In this document: one piece after another, positions 1-10,342 of the stretch
Layout: every line of letters begins with the position of its first letter
Numbering within the stretch: position 1 is the stretch's first letter
Notes under the pieces: model-generated
The model's database searches: none
What the model saw: the letters and a program-made list of their open reading frames with translations, nothing else
Told to the model about the DNA's origin: nothing
DNA from: an uncultured Hyphomicrobiales bacterium
Lineage (GTDB): Bacteria; Pseudomonadota; Alphaproteobacteria; Rhizobiales; Devosiaceae
DNA: 55,806 bases
Direction of reading: 5' to 3'
NCBI GenBank assembly: GCA_903842455.1
Contig: CAIMLX010000140.1
Span: forward strand, 1-55,806
Translations under genes and position numbers: made by a program

Positions 1-2
1 AT

Positions 3-23
3 CCTCCCCCACAAGGGGGGAGG
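3..23. repeat. GC-rich intergenic hairpin at left edge
   Basis: CCTCCCCC and GGGGGGAGG flank a 4-nt loop. The hairpin lies just past the stop of the leftward gene ending at 64 and could help terminate it. It resembles the C/G-rich repeat units near 10.2 kb and 55.2 kb, so it is probably a member of a dispersed intergenic family. It is cut by the window edge. Confidence 0.5.
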
Positions 24-63
24 TGGATGGGAGGGGGCCGTCCCGCCTAGATCGGGGGAGCCC

Positions 64-900
64 TCACTGCCCCGTCCGAAGCCCCTTGAAACCCTCGACC
101 TGTGCCTTGATCGCCACTTCCACCGGCAGCCGCTCCATCGAGCTGGCGCCATAAAACCCGTGGCAGCCCTTCACCCGGTCGAGCACGTATTTCGCGTCCG
201 CCGGCATGGCGATCGGACCGCCATGGCAGAGCACGATCACGTCCGGCTTCACCGCCTTGGCGGCAGCCGCAATCGCCTCGATCTCGGCGCAGCACGCATC
301 GAGCGACTTCGCCGCCGTGGCGCCGATCGCCCCGCCCGTCGTCACGCCCATATGCGCCACCACGATATCCGCGCCGACGCCGGCCATCGCCCGCGCTTCA
401 TCCTCATTGAACACATAGGGCGTCGTCAGCAGGTCCTGCCGCGCCGCCTCGGCGATCATGTCCACCTCGGGCCCGTAGCCCATGCCGGTCTCCTCGAAGC
501 TGACTCGCATCACCCCGTCGAACAGCCCGATCGTCGGGAAATTCTGCACCCCCGAAAACCCCATCGCCTTCAGTTCGCTGAGGAACTGCGGCATCAGCAC
601 GAACGGATCGGTGCCGTTCACCCCGGCCAGCACCGGCGTGCGTTTCACCACCGGCAGCACCTCGAGCGCCATCTCCTTGACGATCTCGTTGGCGTTGCCA
701 TAGGCGAGCAGCCCCGCCGCCGAGCCACGCCCGGCCATGCGATAGCGCCCCGAATTGTAGATGATGATCAGGTCGATGCCGCCCGCTTCCTCGGCCTTGG
801 CCGAAATGCCGGTGCCGGCGCCGCCGCCGACGATCGGCACGCCGTTCGCCACCATCCCATGGAATTTGCTGAGGATTTCGCCGCGCGCGATCCTTGCCAC
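64..900 (-). CDS. phosphoenolpyruvate hydrolase family TIM-barrel protein
   Basis: A 278-aa protein of the TIM-barrel family named for phosphoenolpyruvate hydrolase (PF09370). Recognisable segments are [19 protein letters not shown] near residue 20, [19 protein letters not shown] near residue 42, and [13 protein letters not shown] near residue 117. The length is normal for the family. The start is GTG at 900, with GGAGGGG a few bases upstream. It is divergent from a TetR gene about 110 bp away, which makes it a likely target of that regulator. Relatives often sit beside a UPF0261/Tm-1-like gene, but none is seen here. The physiological substrate is not established. Confidence 0.88.
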   Translation of the reverse strand: MARIARGEILSKFHGMVANGVPIVGGGAGTGISAKAEEAGGIDLIIIYNSGRYRMAGRGSAAGLLAYGNANEIVKEMALEVLPVVKRTPVLAGVNGTDPFVLMPQFLSELKAMGFSGVQNFPTIGLFDGVMRVSFEETGMGYGPEVDMIAEAARQDLLTTPYVFNEDEARAMAGVGADIVVAHMGVTTGGAIGATAAKSLDACCAEIEAIAAAAKAVKPDVIVLCHGGPIAMPADAKYVLDRVKGCHGFYGASSMERLPVEVAIKAQVEGFKGLRTGQ

Positions 901-1010
901 TCGCCCCTCCGTGCCGCCTGATGTCGGCGGTTCTCGTCTGACTCGGCCGCCTTTCTGGCATTGTTAACGCCACGTTGCCAAGCGTTTTGAGATGTGCGTA
1001 TCATTTCGAC

Positions 1011-1688
1011 ATGGACGTCTCAGGAAGCGACGAGCAGAGCATTCCCGTCGAACGCGGCCCCAAGGCGCGGACACGAAAACTCATGCTCGAAACCGCCATC
1101 GGCCTGATGCAGCGCGGCCAGACCCCGTCGGTCAGCGCCGTCGCCGAGGCCGCCGAAGTGTCGCGCGCCACCGCCTACCGCTACTTCCCGAGCCAGTCCG
1201 CGCTGGTCCATGCCGTGGTCGACGAAGCACTTGGCCCGATCCTCGGCTGGCAGTCGAAGGACACCGACACCGAAGCGCGCGTTGCCGATCTCATCGACGC
1301 GTCGATGCCGCGCATCTCGGAGTTCGAGGCCACCTTCAAGGCGGCGCTTAAGCTCTCACTGGAACAATGGGCCGAGCGCCAGGCCGGCACGCTGGGCAGC
1401 GAGCCGCCGTTCAAGCGTGGTCACCGCGTCGACCTGCTGCAGCAGGCCATCGCGCCGCTCAAGGCGACCTTGCCCGAGCCGCAGTTCAGGCGGCTGGCGC
1501 AGGCACTGTCGCTGACCTACGGGCTCGAGGTGCTGATCGTTCTCAAGGATATCTGGGGCCTCGCCTTCGAGGAAACCCGCGAGGTGGCGCTGTGGGCCGC
1601 CAATGCGCTGGTTCGCGCGGCACTGGACGAAGCGAACGGATCGCTCGCAGCAAACAATCAGGGAGACAGTCTGCCGGCCACGATCTGA
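1011..1688 (+). CDS. TetR/AcrR family transcriptional regulator
   Basis: A 225-aa one-component regulator. Residues about 40-65 form a TetR helix-turn-helix (VSAVAEAAEVSRATAYRYF), followed by an all-helical ligand/dimer domain. I chose ATG at 1011. The frame stays open to TTG at 975, but that would add residues unlike a TetR N-terminus. The gene is divergent from the phosphoenolpyruvate-hydrolase-family gene. The interval between them holds a broken dyad, TGGCA at 956-960 and TGCCA at 976-980 around GTTAAC, which could be an operator (weak inference). The inducer is unknown. The downstream sugar operon is a second possible target. Confidence 0.9.
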   Translation: MDVSGSDEQSIPVERGPKARTRKLMLETAIGLMQRGQTPSVSAVAEAAEVSRATAYRYFPSQSALVHAVVDEALGPILGWQSKDTDTEARVADLIDASMPRISEFEATFKAALKLSLEQWAERQAGTLGSEPPFKRGHRVDLLQQAIAPLKATLPEPQFRRLAQALSLTYGLEVLIVLKDIWGLAFEETREVALWAANALVRAALDEANGSLAANNQGDSLPATI

Positions 1689-2018
1689 ATCGTCTCAAAA
1701 TGCTAGCATGTTAGCTTGACGAGCGGCCGGAAACGTAGAAGTCTTGATGTACGTACCAGAGTTTGGAGAAAGATATTCAGTGCGACGGGTGCCCGAAAGG
1801 TACCGCTTCCGCTAGATCGCCAGTCTTGAGAGAGACTGCTTGCAGTCGGGGAAGAAAAGGGGAGAGAACCTCCTTTGCGTCGACAGACGGAACGGCCGGA
1901 TATCCGGGGCTGAGGGGCTCAAGGACGACCGGTTCGCTGCTGCAATGCCCCCGGCACGGAGGAGGGGCATCGGCCGGTCGAAGCACCGGCTATCGTAGCG
2001 CTTAGAGGAGGGAACCAT
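1689..2018 (+). promoter_or_regulatory. leader and promoter region of the sugar ABC operon
   Basis: A 330-bp non-coding stretch. It contains two short perfect palindromes, ATGCTAGCAT at 1700-1709 and GTACGTAC at 1749-1756, either of which could be an operator. A nested dyad lies at 1927-1979. The ribosome-binding site GAGGAGGG at 2005-2012 sits directly before the ATG at 2019 and is the best in the operon, consistent with high expression of the binding protein. I cannot assign a transcription start. Confidence 0.5.
1927..1979 (+). promoter_or_regulatory. nested inverted repeat in the leader of the binding-protein gene
   Basis: GACCGG (1927-1932) pairs with CCGGTC (1974-1979). Inside that, ATGCCCC (1945-1951) pairs with GGGGCAT (1964-1970). 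The structure ends about 25 nt before the Shine-Dalgarno, where an mRNA leader hairpin could affect translation or stability. There is no U-run, so it is not a simple terminator. Function is inferred only from position. Confidence 0.4.
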
Positions 2019-3332
2019 ATGCGCACTGTTACCAAGGGCATGCTGGCCGGTCTTGGCCTGATGCTTGCGTCGAGTACGTCTGTGCTCGCGCAGGAACTGA
2101 CTATCCTGTGGGCCGAATGGGATCCGGCAAACTACCTGCAGGAACTGGTCAACGACTACCAGGCCGAAACCGGCGTTACGGTGACGGTCGAGACCGTTCC
2201 ATGGCCCGATTTCCAGACCAAGGCGTTCACGGAATTCAACGCCCAGGGTTCGGCCTACGACCTGGTGGTTGGCGACAGCCAGTGGCTGGGCGCCGGTTCG
2301 ACCGGCGGTCACTACGTCGATCTGACCGAGTTCGTGAAGAAGCACAATCTGACCACCACCATGGCGCCTGCCACCATGCAGTACTACTCGGAGTATCCGG
2401 GTGGTTCGGGCACCTACTGGTCGGTGCCGCTCGAGGGCGACGCCGTTGGCTGGGCCTATCGCAAGGACTGGTTCGAAGACCCCACCGAAATGGCCAACTT
2501 CAAGGCCAAGTACGGCTATGACCTGGCCGTACCCACCAACCTGACGCAGATCGTCGACATCGCCGAGTTCTTCCATCGCCCGGAAGAGAACCGCTACGGC
2601 GTTGCCGTCTACACCCAGGTTCCGGGTGATGCCATCACCATGGGCGCGGAGAACTTCATCTTCGGCTATGGCGGCTCGCTCGGCGACTACGCCAACTACA
2701 AGGTCACCGGCCTGCTCAACTCGCCGGAATCGGCCGAGGGTCTCGAAGCCTACAAGAAGCTCTACACCTACGGCCCTCCGGGCTGGGGCAACGCGTTCTT
2801 CGCCGAAGTGAATACGGCAATCGCGCAGGGCCAGGTGGCCATGGGCATGAACTTCTTCGCGTTCTTCCCATCGCTGCTTAACGAAGCGACCAATCCGCAG
2901 GCCGCCAACATGGGCTTCTTCGCCAACCCGCCCGGCCCGCGCGGCGACGACTTCGCGGCTCTCGGCGGCCAGGGCATTTCCCTGATCTCGTACAGCCAGA
3001 ACCAGGAAGAGGCGATGAAGTTCCTCGAGTGGCTGGTCAAGGACGAGACGCAGAAGAAGTGGGGCGAACTGGGTGGCTACACTGCCGCCGCAGCAATCCT
3101 CGAGTCCGAGGAATTCCAGAACGCGACTCCGTACAACAAGGCCTTCTACGAGACCATGTTCAAGGTTCGCGACTTCTGGGCACTGCCCGAATATGCCGAA
3201 CTGCTCGATGAAGGCCAGCAGGCGTTCTACGAGTACGTCGTTAACGGCAATGGCACCGCTCAGGAAACGCTCGACAAGCTCGCCGCGACCTGGGTCGACA
3301 GCCTCAAGGCCGCCGGCTATCCGGCCGAATAG
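2019..3332 (+). CDS. sugar ABC transporter substrate-binding protein
   Basis: A 437-aa periplasmic binding protein of the family 1 (MalE/UgpB-type) extracellular solute-binding class. Residues 1-24 form a Sec signal peptide (MRTVTKGMLAGLGLMLASS, then SVLA before QE). The mature part begins with the typical ELTILWAEWDPANYLQELV strand-helix. Aromatic residues (YYSEYPGGSGTYW, GPPGWGNAFF) fit a carbohydrate or polyol ligand. It is the first gene of the operon, and a strong hairpin separates it from the permeases. The exact ligand cannot be read from the sequence. The two downstream ATPases recall glycerol/polyol importers of rhizobia. Confidence 0.92.
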   Translation: MRTVTKGMLAGLGLMLASSTSVLAQELTILWAEWDPANYLQELVNDYQAETGVTVTVETVPWPDFQTKAFTEFNAQGSAYDLVVGDSQWLGAGSTGGHYVDLTEFVKKHNLTTTMAPATMQYYSEYPGGSGTYWSVPLEGDAVGWAYRKDWFEDPTEMANFKAKYGYDLAVPTNLTQIVDIAEFFHRPEENRYGVAVYTQVPGDAITMGAENFIFGYGGSLGDYANYKVTGLLNSPESAEGLEAYKKLYTYGPPGWGNAFFAEVNTAIAQGQVAMGMNFFAFFPSLLNEATNPQAANMGFFANPPGPRGDDFAALGGQGISLISYSQNQEEAMKFLEWLVKDETQKKWGELGGYTAAAAILESEEFQNATPYNKAFYETMFKVRDFWALPEYAELLDEGQQAFYEYVVNGNGTAQETLDKLAATWVDSLKAAGYPAE

Positions 3333-3345
3333 TCAAGCGACCAAG

Positions 3346-3376
3346 CCCGGGAAGGAGATGCACTCTCCTTCCCGGG
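3346..3376 (+). promoter_or_regulatory. intercistronic hairpin between binding-protein and permease genes
   Basis: A perfect 13-bp stem with a 5-nt loop: CCCGGGAAGGAGA, TGCAC, TCTCCTTCCCGGG. No T-run follows. A stable hairpin right after a binding-protein gene usually protects its mRNA from 3' decay or partly terminates transcription, so the binding protein outnumbers the membrane components. The structure is read directly; the role is inferred from known binding-protein operons such as malE-malF. Confidence 0.75.
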
Positions 3377-3401
3377 TCATTTCTGACCGGGGGATACTGC
3401 C

Positions 3402-4304
3402 TTGACGACCATGATGACGACGCTCAGTCCGCAATCGCGGGCGGCGACGCGCGGGTGGAGCGACATCACCATCAGGAACCTGTTCGTCATCCCGACGGTG
3501 GCGTTCCTCATCATTTTCAACGTTTTTCCGTTGCTCTATTCGCTGGGCTTTTCGTTCACGGATTTCCGTGCGTCGAGCAAGGCAGCCGTCAATTTTGTCG
3601 GCCTCAAGAACTACGCTGACATTCTCGCCGATCCGGTGATCTGGCGGAGCTTCTCCACCACGCTGTGGTACGTCATCGTCTCGGTATCCGGGCAGTTCGT
3701 CGTCGGGTTCGGGCTGGCGCTGCTGCTCAACCGGCCGATCCCCGGCAAGGGCCTGCTGACGACGCTGCTGCTGCTGCCCATGATGCTCTCGCCGGTCGTG
3801 GTGGGGCTGTTCTGGAAGCTCATCTACGATCCGTCCTGGGGCATCCTCAACTACGCGCTGGGCCTCGGCAAAACCGCCTGGCTGACCGACGCGAACCTCG
3901 CGCTCTACGCCGTCGCCATCACCGATATCTGGATGTGGTCGCCCTTCGTGATGCTGCTCTCGCTCGCCGGCCTGAGCGCGGTGCCAAAGCACCTTTATGA
4001 AGCCGCCTCGATCGACCGCGCCAGCAAGCTCTACACCTTCTTCCGCGTGACCCTGCCGCTGGTCGCGCCGATCCTGCTGATCGCCGTGATTTTCCGCACC
4101 ATGGAGGCGTTCAAGACCTTCGATATCGCCTTTGTCATGACCGGTCAGCCGCAGGCGGAGCTGATCTCGTCGCGCCTCTACAAGATGGCGTTTGCGCAGT
4201 GGCAGACCGGCCCGGCCTCGGCCCTCGCCTACATCGTGCTGATCATGGTGCTCTGTATCACCAACATCTACGTCAAGTATCTCAACAAGGCCAAGGAGCG
4301 CTAG
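3402..4304 (+). CDS. sugar ABC transporter permease (MalF-type)
   Basis: A 300-aa inner-membrane permease with six predicted hydrophobic segments. The ATPase-contacting EAA loop reads EAASIDRASKLYTFFRVTLP near residue 205. I chose TTG at 3402 because GGGGGA lies 7 nt upstream; ATG at 3411 is possible but is too far from that site. The next gene starts 2 nt after the stop, so translation is probably coupled. It forms the transmembrane channel with the second permease at 4307. Confidence 0.92.
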   Translation: MTTMMTTLSPQSRAATRGWSDITIRNLFVIPTVAFLIIFNVFPLLYSLGFSFTDFRASSKAAVNFVGLKNYADILADPVIWRSFSTTLWYVIVSVSGQFVVGFGLALLLNRPIPGKGLLTTLLLLPMMLSPVVVGLFWKLIYDPSWGILNYALGLGKTAWLTDANLALYAVAITDIWMWSPFVMLLSLAGLSAVPKHLYEAASIDRASKLYTFFRVTLPLVAPILLIAVIFRTMEAFKTFDIAFVMTGQPQAELISSRLYKMAFAQWQTGPASALAYIVLIMVLCITNIYVKYLNKAKER

Positions 4305-4306
4305 AA

Positions 4307-5266
4307 ATGGCTGTCGTTTCATCGCGCTCGGGCCGGCTCGGCAACCGTATCGCCATCGCCGTGGTGCTCGTTATCACCGTGATCTTCCTGTCGCCGATCT
4401 ACTGGATCACGACGACGGCCTTCAAGCCGCTGGTGCAGGCCACTTCGGTTCCGCCCAGCGTCCTGTTCGAGCCCCAGATCACGCCGTTCGTGAAACTGTT
4501 TACCAAGCGCGCCCAACTCACCGCGCCCGTGGCGCCCGAGATCTACGAGGCTGCGCCCTGGTGGGAGAAGCTGGTCCTCGATGGCGGCGAGCGTCTCGCC
4601 CGCGACGGTAACGGCGAGGTGGTGTTTTCGGCCTATCCCGATCGCTTCATCAACTCGCTGATCATCGCCATCACCTCGACCATCCTTGCGGTGTCGATGG
4701 GCACCATCACGGCCTATGGATTTTCGCGCTTCCGGGTAAAAGGCGAGGCGGACCTGCTGTTCTTCATCCTGTCGACGCGCATGCTGCCGCCCATCGTGGT
4801 CGCGATCCCGATGTTCCTGATGTATCGCGCCGTCGGTCTCAACGACACGCATGTCGGGCTCATCATCCTCTACACCGCGTTCAACGTGTCCTTCGCCGTC
4901 TGGCTGATGAAGGGCTTCATGGACGAGATTCCAAAAGAGTACGAGGAAGCGGCGCTCGTCGATGGCTACACGCGCATGCAGGCCTTCTTCAAGATCGTCC
5001 TGCCCGAGGCCGCCACCGGCATCGCCGCCACCGCAGTGTTCTGCTTCATCACCGCCTGGAACGAGTATGCCTTCGCGCTGATCCTCACCAACCGCCGGGC
5101 CCAGACGGCCCCGCCCTTCATTCCCAGCCAGATCGGCACGGGCCTGCAGGATTGGACCGTCATCGCTGCCGGTACGGTGCTGTTCCTGATCCCGGTCGCC
5201 ATCTTTACCTTCCTGCTCCGCAACCACCTGCTGCGCGGCATGAGCTTCGGAGCGATCCGCAAATGA
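4307..5266 (+). CDS. sugar ABC transporter permease (MalG-type)
   Basis: A 319-aa carbohydrate ABC permease. The reading frame is open to 4199, but that extension lies inside the upstream permease, so ATG at 4307 is the start. The EAA loop is EEAALVDGYTRMQAFFKIVLP near residue 210, and the C-terminus LRGMSFGAIRK is typical of MalG-like subunits. A large periplasmic loop sits between the first two membrane segments (about residues 45-110). Its stop overlaps the start of the small membrane-protein gene (ATGA), indicating coupled translation. Confidence 0.92.
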   Translation: MAVVSSRSGRLGNRIAIAVVLVITVIFLSPIYWITTTAFKPLVQATSVPPSVLFEPQITPFVKLFTKRAQLTAPVAPEIYEAAPWWEKLVLDGGERLARDGNGEVVFSAYPDRFINSLIIAITSTILAVSMGTITAYGFSRFRVKGEADLLFFILSTRMLPPIVVAIPMFLMYRAVGLNDTHVGLIILYTAFNVSFAVWLMKGFMDEIPKEYEEAALVDGYTRMQAFFKIVLPEAATGIAATAVFCFITAWNEYAFALILTNRRAQTAPPFIPSQIGTGLQDWTVIAAGTVLFLIPVAIFTFLLRNHLLRGMSFGAIRK

Positions 5267-5536
5267 CGACTACGCCCGAATACGAGAAGAAGCAGGCCTT
5301 CCGCCGTCTCAATGCTCGTGTCATCGAGCCCGGCGCGATGCTGCTCATGCTGCTGGGCATCCTGTTTCTCTGCCAGCCCTGGGTCGAGTTCCTGCACCAG
5401 TACTCGGTGCTGGTCATGCTGATCGGCCTGATCGGCTTCAACATCGCCGTGCACGTTCCGCCACCCGATGGCCCCAAGGTCGACGAAGACGATACCGGCG
5501 CGGTCTCCGTCTCGGCTGCCGTAGGGAGGAATACCC

Positions 5537-5544
<8 letters not shown>
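5263..5544 (+). CDS. small two-helix membrane protein of the sugar ABC operon
   Basis: A 93-aa protein with two hydrophobic segments, residues about 21-38 (PGAMLLMLLGILFLC) and 46-66 (YSVLVMLIGLIGFNIAVHV), and an acidic tail. It starts at the ATGA overlap with the permease stop and ends 8 nt inside the first ATPase gene, so it is expressed tightly with the transporter. No enzymatic motif is visible. By position it resembles the small membrane proteins (for example GlpU) found with two-ATPase polyol transporters of rhizobia, but I do not see clear sequence similarity to them. It may be an accessory or assembly subunit. Confidence 0.75.
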
Positions 5545-6643
<1,099 letters not shown>

Positions 6644-6646
6644 TCA

Positions 6647-6667
6647 GGAAAAGTCGCAGACTTTTCC
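6647..6667 (+). promoter_or_regulatory. hairpin between the two ATPase genes
   Basis: GGAAAAGTC and GACTTTTCC form a perfect 9-bp stem around a GCA triloop, immediately after the stop of the first ATPase. No U-run follows. It may tune relative expression of the two ATPases by attenuation or mRNA processing. The structure is visible; the function is inferred. Confidence 0.5.
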
Positions 6668-6708
6668 GGTTCGATCGCCCGACCAGAGTACACTTTAGGA
6701 ACTAGTCT

Positions 6709-7779
<1,071 letters not shown>

Positions 7780-7790
7780 CATAGAACGCT

Positions 7791-7822
7791 GAGAAGGCCT
7801 TGAGAGCTATGTTCGAAAGGCC
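7791..7822 (+). ncRNA. structured hairpin motif, copy 1, in the leader of the 7898 gene
   Basis: GAGAAG is followed by stem arm GCCTT (7797-7801) and GAG, a 7-nt loop AGCTATG, then TTC, a GA bulge and AAGGC (7817-7821). An extra G-C pair closes 7796 and 7822. A second copy at 16132-16162 differs at three positions, all preserving pairing: T-A becomes A-T, and G.U becomes G-C. That covariation argues for a functional RNA structure rather than chance. It begins 11 nt after the ATPase stop and ends about 75 nt before the next start. No known RNA family is recognised. Confidence 0.5.
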
Positions 7823-7897
7823 CAGCCGAAGCTGGCGGAGGGGGCGTCCAGGCGCACCACGACCAAACAAGAAGACCCTTCAGGGAGGAGGGGGACC

Positions 7898-8953
7898 ATG
7901 CCCGATCACACCAACACCTATCCGAAGCTCCACAACGCCACCTGGCCCGGTGTCGTCGGCAAGGGCGCCCCGGATTCCGAGCCGATCATCCCGCTCGACA
8001 CTCTCCTGAACCTCACCGCGAAAGCCGAGTACGAGGGCCAGAAGTTCGACGGCGTCGACCTCTGGCTCGCCGACCCGCACATCTCGATCGATAGCTCCAA
8101 GGACGACATCAAGCGCGTCTCCGACCACATTGCGAGCTTCGGCCTCAAGGTGGGCAGCTTCGTCGCCCCCATCTGGGGTGGCGCCGGCGGTGGTTCGGCC
8201 ATGGGCGACGCCGACGACGTGAAGCGCTTCCTCACCCAGGTGGAAAAGGCCTGCCAGATCGGCCAGTGGATGCGCGAAATCGGCATCCGCCCCACGGGCG
8301 GCGTCCGCGTCGACAGCTCCACCGGCGTCGAAGCCTGGGACAACGATCCGGTCGGCAACACGGCGAAAATCGCCAACACCTTCCGCGAAGCCGGCAAGAT
8401 CGCGCAGCACTATGGCGAGTACATCGTCGCCGAAGGCGAAATCTGTTGGGGCGGCATGCACTCCTGGCGCGAGAACGTCAAACTGCTCGAACTGGTCAAC
8501 ATGCCGGGCGTCGTCGGCTACCAGGCCGACATGGCGCACTCCATGCTGTTCGTGCTCGGCGCCAATGCCGAACAGGATCGCATCCTCCCCGCCGATTACC
8601 AGTGGAGCGACAAGGCCGGCCTCGATGCCGCCTACCACAAGGTCGCCGATGCGCTCCGCCCCTGGACCCTCGATTTCCACGTCGCCCAGAACGACGGCAC
8701 CACTTTCGGCTCGGGCGACCACGAAAAGACCGGCCGCCACTGCCAGATCGACGACCCCAATGGCCGGCTCGATGTCACCAAGCACGCCGGCTACTGGCTG
8801 CGCGACGATCAGGGCGCGCTCACCAAGCGCATGCGCCACATCTGCTGGGACGGCTGCATGTTCCCCAACGCCGTGATGGAGCAGCAGGCCACCTGGAACA
8901 AGATCCTCGGCGCCATGGTGAAAGTTCGCGACGCCCATGGCTGGACGGAATAG
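7898..8953 (+). CDS. xylose-isomerase-like TIM-barrel sugar isomerase/epimerase
   Basis: A 351-aa TIM-barrel protein of the AP-endonuclease-2/xylose-isomerase-like superfamily. Candidate metal and substrate ligands lie on successive strands: the Glu in IVAEGEICWGG, the Asp in VGYQADMAHS, the His in TLDFHVAQN, and the acidic segment HCQIDDPNGR. It probably interconverts a sugar or polyol delivered by the upstream transporter. The ATG at 7898 has an excellent GGAGGAGGG site. It is the first of three catabolic genes downstream of the transporter. Substrate is unassigned. Confidence 0.8.
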   Translation: MPDHTNTYPKLHNATWPGVVGKGAPDSEPIIPLDTLLNLTAKAEYEGQKFDGVDLWLADPHISIDSSKDDIKRVSDHIASFGLKVGSFVAPIWGGAGGGSAMGDADDVKRFLTQVEKACQIGQWMREIGIRPTGGVRVDSSTGVEAWDNDPVGNTAKIANTFREAGKIAQHYGEYIVAEGEICWGGMHSWRENVKLLELVNMPGVVGYQADMAHSMLFVLGANAEQDRILPADYQWSDKAGLDAAYHKVADALRPWTLDFHVAQNDGTTFGSGDHEKTGRHCQIDDPNGRLDVTKHAGYWLRDDQGALTKRMRHICWDGCMFPNAVMEQQATWNKILGAMVKVRDAHGWTE

Positions 8954-8989
8954 GCCGCCGATTTTGCGCAACCTCCGCACCACCACAGT

Positions 8990-9015
8990 GTCATCCCGGC
9001 CTTCGCCGGGGTGAC
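8990..9015. repeat. REP-like palindrome GTCATCCCGGC / GCCGGGGTGAC
   Basis: An 11-bp imperfect stem (one G.T mismatch) with a CTTC loop, between the isomerase and oxidoreductase genes. The same consensus recurs at 11222-11300 and 34943-35040. It matches the dispersed extragenic palindromes common in Hyphomicrobiales intergenic DNA. It may stabilise the upstream mRNA. Confidence 0.75.
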
Positions 9016-9045
9016 CTGGTGGGTGTGAAAACCTAGGGACCAGAA

Positions 9046-10179
9046 ATGACCAAGCACCTCAACATCGGCATGGTCGGCTACGGCTTCATGGCCCGCGCCC
9101 ACTCCAACGCCTGGGCCAACGTCGCCCACTTCTTCGAGACCGGCTATCGCCCCGTCCTCAAGGCCGCCGCCGCCCGCAATGAATCGAAACTCCGCCGCTT
9201 CGCCGACATGTGGGGCTACGAAAGCGTCGAATCCGACTGGCGCCGGCTGATCGAGCGCAAGGATATCGACGCCATCGATATCTGCGTGCCCAACGACCTC
9301 CACGCCGAAATCGCCATCGCCGCGGCTGAGGCCGGCAAGATGGTGCTCACCGAAAAGCCGCTGGCCCGCACCGCTGCCGAAGGCCAGCCCATGGTCGATG
9401 CCGTCGAAAAGGCCGGCGTCCCCAACATGGTCTGGTACAATTACCGCCGCGTCCCCGCCGTCATGCTGATCAAGCACATGGTGGAACAGGGCAAGCTCGG
9501 GAAAATCTTCCACTACCGCGCCAAGTTCCTGCAGGATTGGACCATTTCGCCCGACGTGCCGCAGGGCGGCGCAGCCACCTGGCGCCTCGATGTGGAAGCC
9601 GCCGGCTCCGGCGTCACGGGCGACCTCCTGGCCCACTGCCTCGATACCGCCACCTGGATCAACGGCGGCATTTCCTCGCTCACCGCCATGACCGAGACCT
9701 TCATCAAGGAACGCACCCACGCCGAAACCGGCAAGAAGCAGGCGGTCGGCATCGACGACGCCGCCGCCGTCCTCACCCGTTTCGAGAACGGCTCGCTCGG
9801 CACCTTCGAATCCACCCGCTACGCCCGCGGCCACAAGGCCGGCTACACCCTCGAGATCAACGGCGAGAAAGGCTCGCTGAGCTGGGACCTGCACGACCTC
9901 AACCGCGTGCAGTATTTCGACCACGGCGTCGAAGGCGCCCAGCGCGGCTGGACCAACATCCTCGTCACCGACGGCGATCACCCCTATCTCGGCAAATGGT
10001 GGGTCCCCGGCCTCATCATCGGCTACGAGCACAGCTTCACCCACCAGGCCGCCGATTTCCTCGAAGGCCTGAAAACCGGCCACCCCGCCGCCCCCACCTT
10101 CCGCGAAGCCCTTGGAACCAACAAGGTCTGCGACGCGATCCTGGCGTCGGGCAAATCCGGCGCGTGGGTGAATCTCTAG
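9046..10179 (+). CDS. Gfo/Idh/MocA family oxidoreductase
   Basis: A 377-aa NAD(P)-dependent dehydrogenase. The N-terminal Rossmann fold has [13 protein letters not shown] (residues 7-19) and the family EKP motif in VLTEKPLAR near residue 100. The C-terminal alpha/beta domain contains the conserved Asp/His region [11 protein letters not shown] near residue 193. These enzymes oxidise sugars, inositols or sugar derivatives. Its place between two TIM-barrel isomerases in a sugar-uptake operon suggests an oxidation-isomerisation route for one carbohydrate. The exact substrate is unknown. Confidence 0.9.
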   Translation: MTKHLNIGMVGYGFMARAHSNAWANVAHFFETGYRPVLKAAAARNESKLRRFADMWGYESVESDWRRLIERKDIDAIDICVPNDLHAEIAIAAAEAGKMVLTEKPLARTAAEGQPMVDAVEKAGVPNMVWYNYRRVPAVMLIKHMVEQGKLGKIFHYRAKFLQDWTISPDVPQGGAATWRLDVEAAGSGVTGDLLAHCLDTATWINGGISSLTAMTETFIKERTHAETGKKQAVGIDDAAAVLTRFENGSLGTFESTRYARGHKAGYTLEINGEKGSLSWDLHDLNRVQYFDHGVEGAQRGWTNILVTDGDHPYLGKWWVPGLIIGYEHSFTHQAADFLEGLKTGHPAAPTFREALGTNKVCDAILASGKSGAWVNL

Positions 10180-10199
10180 GGGCAAAGCGGGGTAGGTGC

Positions 10200-10290
10200 C
10201 CGCCACAACGTCTCCTCCCCCTTGGCGGGGGAGGGTAGCAGAGCTTGCGAGCGCAGCGAGTTAGCGCCGCTAGGGAGAGGGGGACATCGT
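10200..10290. repeat. C/G-rich intergenic repeat element
   Basis: CCTCCCCC TTGG CGGGGGAGG forms a hairpin at its left end. It is followed by a GAGC/GCGA-rich stretch (AGAGCTTGCGAGCGCAGCGAG) and a purine-rich GGGAGAGGGGGA end. A closely similar unit lies near 55206-55275. This is a dispersed intergenic element rather than a gene, although short open frames cross it. Confidence 0.6.
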
Positions 10291-10342
10291 CGCCCCAAGG
10301 CAAGGCGCCCCAAAGCGCGCTGCGGCATCAAGGGACCAACAC

